Assembly (NCBI GenBank): GCA_963693365.1
Contig: CAVNZM010000002.1
Coordinates: 16,368,001-16,432,000 of the forward strand
Direction of reading: 5' to 3'
Length of the DNA stretch: 64,000 bases
From: Amoebidium appalachense
Lineage: Eukaryota; Ichthyosporea
The position numbers were made by a program, and so were the translations under genes. Below the pieces are notes generated by a model. It was not told where the DNA came from. It was given only the letters and a program-made list of their open reading frames with translations, and made no database searches. This document shows, piece by piece, positions 51,263-64,000 of the stretch (within the stretch, counting starts at the first letter, position 1; each line of letters opens with the position of its first letter).

Positions 51263-51636
51263 AGAGGGAGGCCGTGTGTTTACACCGAGCTCGACTACCT
51301 AGTAGAGACCGTACATTGACTCACAATGTCGTATACAAGAGGGTTCTGCTCGGGAAGAAGAGAGGCTCACTTGCTCATGTCAAGGAAAGCAGAGCACGTA
51401 TTTGTAATGCTTGGAGTTCAGAAATTTCACTGTGACTGTATAGGCAGAGAGACAGACAAAATTTACGTAGTTTTTCACTATACAAGACTCCTCAGCGCTA
51501 GCGAGCTAATCAGCATGCTGAAGGGAAAAGACAAATGTAAAAGTCGTATTAATATCTAGAGCGAAAAAAGGAACCTTGAAAATGAGGAGAACGAGCTGGT
51601 TAACGTTGAGTTGCCAGAATTCGTGTGACAATTGCA

Positions 51637-52052
51637 GAAATCAACAGAAAAAAGGACAGCTAGCTAAGGCACCTAGTTTGTGCGCTTTTACACTAGCACC
51701 ACCAAACTTAGTTCAACCAACTAACTCTACAAATCCCTTTTACCTCTGATGCCAGACACTCACACAAACGCTAAAACGAAAACCAAAGACTGAAATCCAA
51801 ACGACATGTACTCCTTTTTATACCCGTTCCCACGATGCATTTTGGAATTTGAAGCCAGACTGAAGAAACCAATCAAATGCTTTAAAATCTGACCAAATCA
51901 GAACATGCAATCAAAACCGAACCACATTAACTATATATGGAAACCAGCAATCCAACACAACTAATGCATGACAAATAACCAATCACCTCACCGCAATGCC
52001 ACTCGGTGGATCTTCGTCTCTCACCGCTGCCTCCTCCCGCTTGAAAGCCACA
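51637..52052 (-). repeat. Split direct repeat A1
   Basis: Matches A2 (41665-42085) with a small deletion near its start and about six substitutions. It marks the 5' edge of the DIRS-order element. Confidence 0.88.
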
Positions 52053-55570
<3,518 letters not shown>

Positions 55571-55573
55571 AGA

Positions 55574-55645
55574 GGCTCGACCGAGAATCGAACTCGGGAC
55601 CTTCTGCTTACTAGGCAGACGCTCTGCCATCTGAGCCATCGAGCC
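55574..55645 (-). tRNA. tRNA-Thr(AGT)
   Basis: 72 nt, no intron. It folds as a cloverleaf: acceptor GGCTCGA/TCGAGCC, D arm GCTC/GAGC, anticodon stem TCTGC/GCAGA around loop CTAGTAA (anticodon AGT, read as IGU), and T arm CCGAG/CTCGG around TTCGATT. The B box is GAGTTCGATTC. A T-run lies just downstream on the reverse strand. The sequence is identical to the copies at 55801 and 56470. Confidence 0.95.
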
Positions 55646-55800
55646 ACTGTTAGCAGTCCATGACCAATATGAACTTTGTAACGTAAACTAGCTGTGCATT
55701 TGACAGGTCTTGTGACTCTTGATCCTTGCTCACTCGCAAGCGTCTCGAGTGCGGCAGCCACACTTACGAGATGGGTACACAAGTAATTATTGTTGGCGGT

Positions 55801-55872
55801 GGCTCGATGGCTCAGATGGCAGAGCGTCTGCCTAGTAAGCAGAAGGTCCCGAGTTCGATTCTCGGTCGAGCC
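55801..55872 (+). tRNA. tRNA-Thr(AGT)
   Basis: Identical 72-nt gene on +, 155 bp from the inverted copy at 55574-55645. It is followed by TTTCTTTTT, a polymerase III terminator. Confidence 0.95.
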
Positions 55873-55987
55873 TTTCTTTTTGCCGCATGAAGCTATCAGG
55901 AGATATTAGGCTATGTTTATGTTGCAGTGCCACCTATGTATTCTATGTGCACGTTGCAATTGGGTTTATGCGTGTGTCTGTATACCC

Positions 55988-56030
<43 letters not shown>

Positions 56031-56469
56031 GCGTGCGTGCATGAGTGCGTGTGTGTACACTACTATATATACGTGTATGTGCGTACACAAAGTGTGTACA
56101 CGCGTGTGTATGTGTACATGTGCACTGTGGCCTTCTAAATAGCACACTGCTAAATAGCACACGCAAGGCCTCCTAAATAATAGCACTTGATGTGTACAGA
56201 TGTTTATCATGTGTGTGCCGTACACAGTGTGTGCGCGTCACAACGTTGTGCATGGTGTGTATGCACACAATTGTACATGTGTGCACGTAGTCATGTGTGT
56301 GTGTGTGCGTGTGTGTGGCATTCCGTATGTGTGAGCGCTTCGTGTGTGTACTTGTTTAGCATGTATGTGTCGCGCTTTCACAGTTTCACTTTATCTGTTT
56401 CAGCATCGACGAGGGTCGCACAAACTGTTATTAGTACTAGGCCGGAGCTCTCCATTATGCATCCGCGGC

Positions 56470-56541
56470 GGCTCGATGGCTCAGATGGCAGAGCGTCTGC
56501 CTAGTAAGCAGAAGGTCCCGAGTTCGATTCTCGGTCGAGCC
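56470..56541 (+). tRNA. tRNA-Thr(AGT)
   Basis: Third identical copy, followed directly by TTTTTT. Flanks differ from the other two, so this is a gene cluster rather than a recent large tandem duplication. Confidence 0.95.
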
Positions 56542-56635
56542 TTTTTTGTGTTCTTTGCACTTGCGAAGTCTTTCTGCCTCTTTTGCAGCACTTGCTGTGA
56601 CACCGTCCGACGCCGTCCGGAAATAGATGAGAGAT

Positions 56636-56750
56636 AAACCAATCAAAACTTTTGCCTTGTCCCTATTGGCTAAAAAATCACCAATAATGTCTGATAGTTT
56701 ATATTGGTTAACAATAGATCTCCGCCAGATCTAGTATGACGTCACAGCTG
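56636..56750. promoter_or_regulatory. CCAAT/CRE-rich promoter-like region
   Basis: It contains four CCAAT words in both orientations (near 56639, 56671, 56691, 56703) and a perfect CRE, TGACGTCA, at 56737-56744. I find no clear gene next to it. Confidence 0.35.
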
Positions 56751-56935
56751 AGTCCCGGCAGGGCTGAAAATTCTGGAAGGCGACATCGACTGGCTGATGT
56801 AATCAAAGCATCCAATGAGAATTGTTCGTTTAGTTTTGGGTGCTTGCTCACCCCCTATCGGTCCAATCGGTCCGGTCCGGCCTTTCATCGGTCCGGTCCC
56901 GGTCCGAGTTCGATCCTTTTCAGAGTCCGCCCCCG

Positions 56936-57007
<72 letters not shown>
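56936..57007. repeat. 72-nt C tract between GGTCC-rich segments
   Basis: Uninterrupted C. It is preceded at 56866-56920 by repeats of CGGTCCGGTCC; the same motif returns at 57641-57700. Confidence 0.92.
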
Positions 57008-57802
57008 TTTACGCCCGTGCGCGCTCCCCCTCCCCCCCGGGCCCAACTTGCGGTCGGCCCCACTGGCAGGCCCAGCCGTAGCCCGCCCCCTCGCCACCCT
57101 CCCCGAAAGGCTTTGTGACCTCGAACCCTTCTCAGCAAGACTTCTCTCCCTTCCTTGCCGTGCACCCTCCCATCAAGCTCACCCCCCGGGGCCCTCCCAT
57201 GCACGTGCACGCTAACATCAGTGCCCTCGGGCTCTCAGCTCCGCAGTGATATATAGCTTTCGCACTAGCTATAGCTATATGGCGCTTGCTAGCGCAAGCA
57301 ATAGATGTTCTCCCCCTTTTTTATACTTTGTGGCTCGGGTGTAGGCCACTGGCGCACTGCATAATCTCATTCAAGTGTCATGACCTGTCTCTTGTCGTGG
57401 TCAGAGATCTTAGTGATCCTGTCGAGTGTACTGACGGACCTTAGAATGGAGAGCGTGAGTGTGAGGAAAGTGAGGGGAGAGAGTGGAGAAGAAAGGGCAG
57501 AGAAAAGGAGAAGAGAGGGAAGGGAGGAATGACCCGTGCTGGGGACACTATGCACTGTGACGGTCTACCTCGGGGGCAAAAAAACACAACATATATGCCC
57601 TCGAAAAAAACCGCCCAGAATAACAGTCCGCCAAAATGAGGACCGGTCCGGTCCGGTCCGGTCCTACCCCTGGATCGCGGACCGTCGGTCCGGTCCAGAC
57701 CGGCAATGCCTTGTTGCCTGCCCTTCTGTTGGCATGGTTGTTTATTTTAAAATCATGCATACATAGTTACCTTCCATAAACGGTCTCCATAATATCTATT
57801 CG

Positions 57803-57828
57803 ATTGGCTGTTATTTCTGGTGACGTCA
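57803..57828 (+). promoter_or_regulatory. Histone H4 promoter elements
   Basis: An inverted CCAAT box (ATTGG at 57803) and a perfect CRE (TGACGTCA, 57821-57828) lie about 125-150 bp before the H4 ATG. No TATA box is obvious. Confidence 0.5.
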
Positions 57829-57948
57829 TTCTGTTTCCAACAGCAGGCTGCAGCTACATAGTTATTATTGTAGTAGAAGTTTCAGTTGACAGCTTTCCGC
57901 TCTAGATCTCGTTTTCTAAGTTTTTACGAGGAACTCTCCATAGATTGA

Positions 57949-59968
<2,020 letters not shown>

Positions 59969-60241
59969 ATATGCTAAAATATCGGAGATATCCCCACTAT
60001 TGTGTGTGGGTCGCGCGGCGACATGCTAGTCAAGCCCACACTGGGTAAAAATCATTTTTCAAGCTCTTATTTCCTTTACTTCAACTGTATTTTTCTTTTT
60101 CGTTTTTCAGGGGGAACGGCACGGAAGAACGGTTTCGTGTCAAGAACTTGTGACATTTAGCAATAACCTGTACGGACCGTTTTGTGGCTGGAAGGATTCG
60201 AAGAATTGTATCTACCTGTAATGTTTTTGTTTAGGATTGGA

Positions 60242-60247
60242 AATAAA
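60242..60247 (+). terminator. Polyadenylation signal of histone H4
   Basis: AATAAA about 275 bp after the stop. A possible 3' UTR intron (donor near 60045, acceptor TTTTTCAG near 60110) would shorten that distance; this is speculative. Confidence 0.5.
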
Positions 60248-60249
60248 CA

Positions 60250-61383
60250 ATATCAATAAGATACTTGCCGTTGGATTGTGAGTGATAATCGATATCCTAA
60301 GTGTGTCTATGTGCAGCAGACCGGAATTCGGCACGTGTGTGGACGCAAGCAGGGGAGATGTTGAGCGCACCCACGCACCCACGATCACGCACATACACGC
60401 ACACACACACACACACATGCACATGCACACACATGTACATTGTTCACTACATACAAACACACCAGTGTGCACGCTGTTAAACACGTGTATCTGCGTATTT
60501 ACATGCGGAATTTACATGATGATGCAGTGTCGTGCACACCTGTCATTTTTATTCCACGAATTCACAACGCAGAGTCGTCAAACATCTGGTTTTTGACAAT
60601 AGTGCTATAACCACTGTGAGTTAGTACTACACAGAGTGTGTGTGTGTGTGCCCGCGCGCGCCCGTGCCTGCGCCGCAATTCACTTTGTGTGTGGTGATGG
60701 TCGTAGTAAATTTTTTTTTTTGGGGGGGGGGGGAGAAGGAAGGGGGGGGGGGGGGGGGCTCGAGTGACTAGTACTTGGAGTGAGCATGCGCATCGCGAGA
60801 CGCGCCATTGGGCATAGCCGGTGTTTGTCCCCACGCGTACGGCCGAGATGCATGCTCGCCTCGCGACCGACCTCATCGTGCATTGCGCATGCATGACCAC
60901 CTGGACATGTATCTCGAGAGAATTCCCCCACGTGCACACATCCCTCGAGATCCCCCCAAGAGTTCTTCGAACGTTAACTCACTTGGATCGTCTTGCGCAA
61001 CGCCCGGTATGGCTTGCACGTTAACCCGTTCCCTACCTATAGCTATAGCTAACCGTTGGCTATGGCTCGACACCCTCCCGAAGTTTTGGATTGCGAACTC
61101 ACAAACATGCCTACGCGTACGTTTACAGCCTGTTCGAATCCCCCATTCCTTGTCGACCCCAGGCTGCAGCTAGTGCCTGTGAGACTATCGAGCTCCGGCC
61201 CCGTGTCCTTATATCCAACGCTCCAAAACTCCTTGAAGATCTCGACCGAACGGTACAGAGGTTATTATTAGCTTCAACTAAACAGGTGACACCGTGGTGG
61301 GCTTATAAATTGGGGGGTTTTACCACAAAAAACATTGTTACAGTGATGACGGTGGTGCACGGTGGTGGTGGTGGTGTGTGTGT

Positions 61384-61436
<53 letters not shown>

Positions 61437-61580
61437 ACATTCGGAAATTTGGGTATCTGTGGAGATTAAGAGAAGCGGAGGGTGGGTGCGGGAAACAACA
61501 CGTAAACAAGTTGAAAGCAAGGAAAACCCAACAGTGAACACAAGTGCCACAGGCTACATATCGGGTGCAACCCGGGGGTG
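60250..61580. other. Intergenic region between convergent H4 and NDUFS3
   Basis: CA repeats at 60395-60430, G tracts at 60721-60758, GT/G block at 61375-61431. A CpG-containing unique stretch (60780-61300) has open frames but nothing I recognise. Confidence 0.5.
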
Positions 61581-61584
61581 GGCA

Positions 61585-61590
61585 TTTATT
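61585..61590 (-). terminator. Polyadenylation signal of NDUFS3
   Basis: AATAAA on the reverse strand, about 40 bp after the NDUFS3 stop codon. Confidence 0.55.
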
Positions 61591-61628
61591 TGTTTGGGGT
61601 GGCTGGCTTGGCTGGTGGGTAGACACGA

Positions 61629-63526
<1,898 letters not shown>

Positions 63527-63594
63527 CTGTGTGTGTGTGTTTGAGTTTGTGCGTGTGTGTGTGTGGGGGAGGGGGGGGGGGGGGGGGGGGGGGG

Positions 63595-63664
<70 letters not shown>

Positions 63665-64000
63665 GCGCGCGCGCCCGCGCGCGCGTTTGTGTGTGGGTGG
63701 GTGACGGAGGGATACGTGTCTGTGCCTGTATGTGTGTGCATGTATGTGCGTGCATAGGTGTATATGTATGCCAGTCCAAGGAACCGAATGGAGGTAAGAA
63801 AAGGAGAAGGGAGAGAGGAAAGTGGAGTACGGAGGGTGGGGATGGGAAGAGAAAGGGGGAGGGGGGAGGGGGGGGGGGGGGGGTATATATCGCCTCACTT
63901 CCCCCTTCCCTCATGCACACAGGAATGCAGGCACACACGCAAGAGGATTCGGTCGTGTATGTTCTGTGGGCTTTATGACTGTGTCTGTGTTTGTCAGTTC
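63527..64000. other. NDUFS3 upstream intron (partial)
   Basis: On the sense strand it ends with a C run, CA repeats and ACAG directly before the exon. It also holds (GT)n/(GC)n on + at 63597-63686. I recognise no further exon before the window edge. Confidence 0.6.

Noticed and set aside
61091-61300. Possible exon with LEDLDRTVQRLLLAS
   Set aside because: No start, clear splice sites or family match; the open stretch is short enough to be chance.

Overview
This is nuclear DNA from a eukaryote, most likely a unicellular one. The genes carry GT-AG introns, three tRNA-Thr genes have internal RNA polymerase III promoters, and TATA and CCAAT boxes and polyadenylation signals are visible. Most of the window is not coding. 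It is filled with very long homopolymer tracts (up to 150 consecutive G), (CA)n/(GT)n, (GA)n/(CT)n and (GTGC)n microsatellites. The species cannot be fixed from the sequence. C-rich, CA/CT-rich introns and an intron-split histone H4 would suit a myxomycete such as Physarum or a holozoan protist, but that is a guess.

Layout. (1) About 1.9-21 kb is a segmental duplication. Each copy has a small four-helix membrane protein gene on + (3271 and 12540) facing a 215-residue secreted glycoprotein gene on - (8389 and 20848). The second membrane protein gene is broken by a 13-bp duplication. A 321-bp hAT-type MITE separates the TATA box from the start codon of the first secreted gene. (2) 21.5-23.5 kb holds a LINE reverse transcriptase scrap and an unidentified broken ORF. 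(3) 25.3-38.9 kb holds two divergent intron-rich genes with complete reading frames: a 341-aa aldo/keto reductase (5 exons, -) and a 443-aa mitochondrial pyruvate dehydrogenase kinase-like protein (7 exons, +). (4) 41.3-52.05 kb is a three-level nest of retroelements. A decayed DIRS-order element with PAT/Ngaro-type split direct repeats contains a Ty1/copia element with two apparently identical LTRs. The copia gag is in turn interrupted by an 857-bp solo LTR flanked by a CCTAC duplication. (5) 55.5-56.6 kb carries three identical tRNA-Thr(AGT) genes. (6) 57.95-59.97 kb is a histone H4 gene split by two introns. (7) 61.6-63.5 kb holds the last two exons of the complex I subunit NDUFS3 (-); the rest lies beyond the window edge.

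The mitochondrial kinase and NDUFS3 are both energy-metabolism genes, but nothing shows that they are co-regulated. The strongest unusual signals are the nested retroelements, a dispersed repeat family found only inside introns, always in the sense orientation and ending in a C tract, and introns whose ends are built from G/(GT)n and C/(CA)n blocks.
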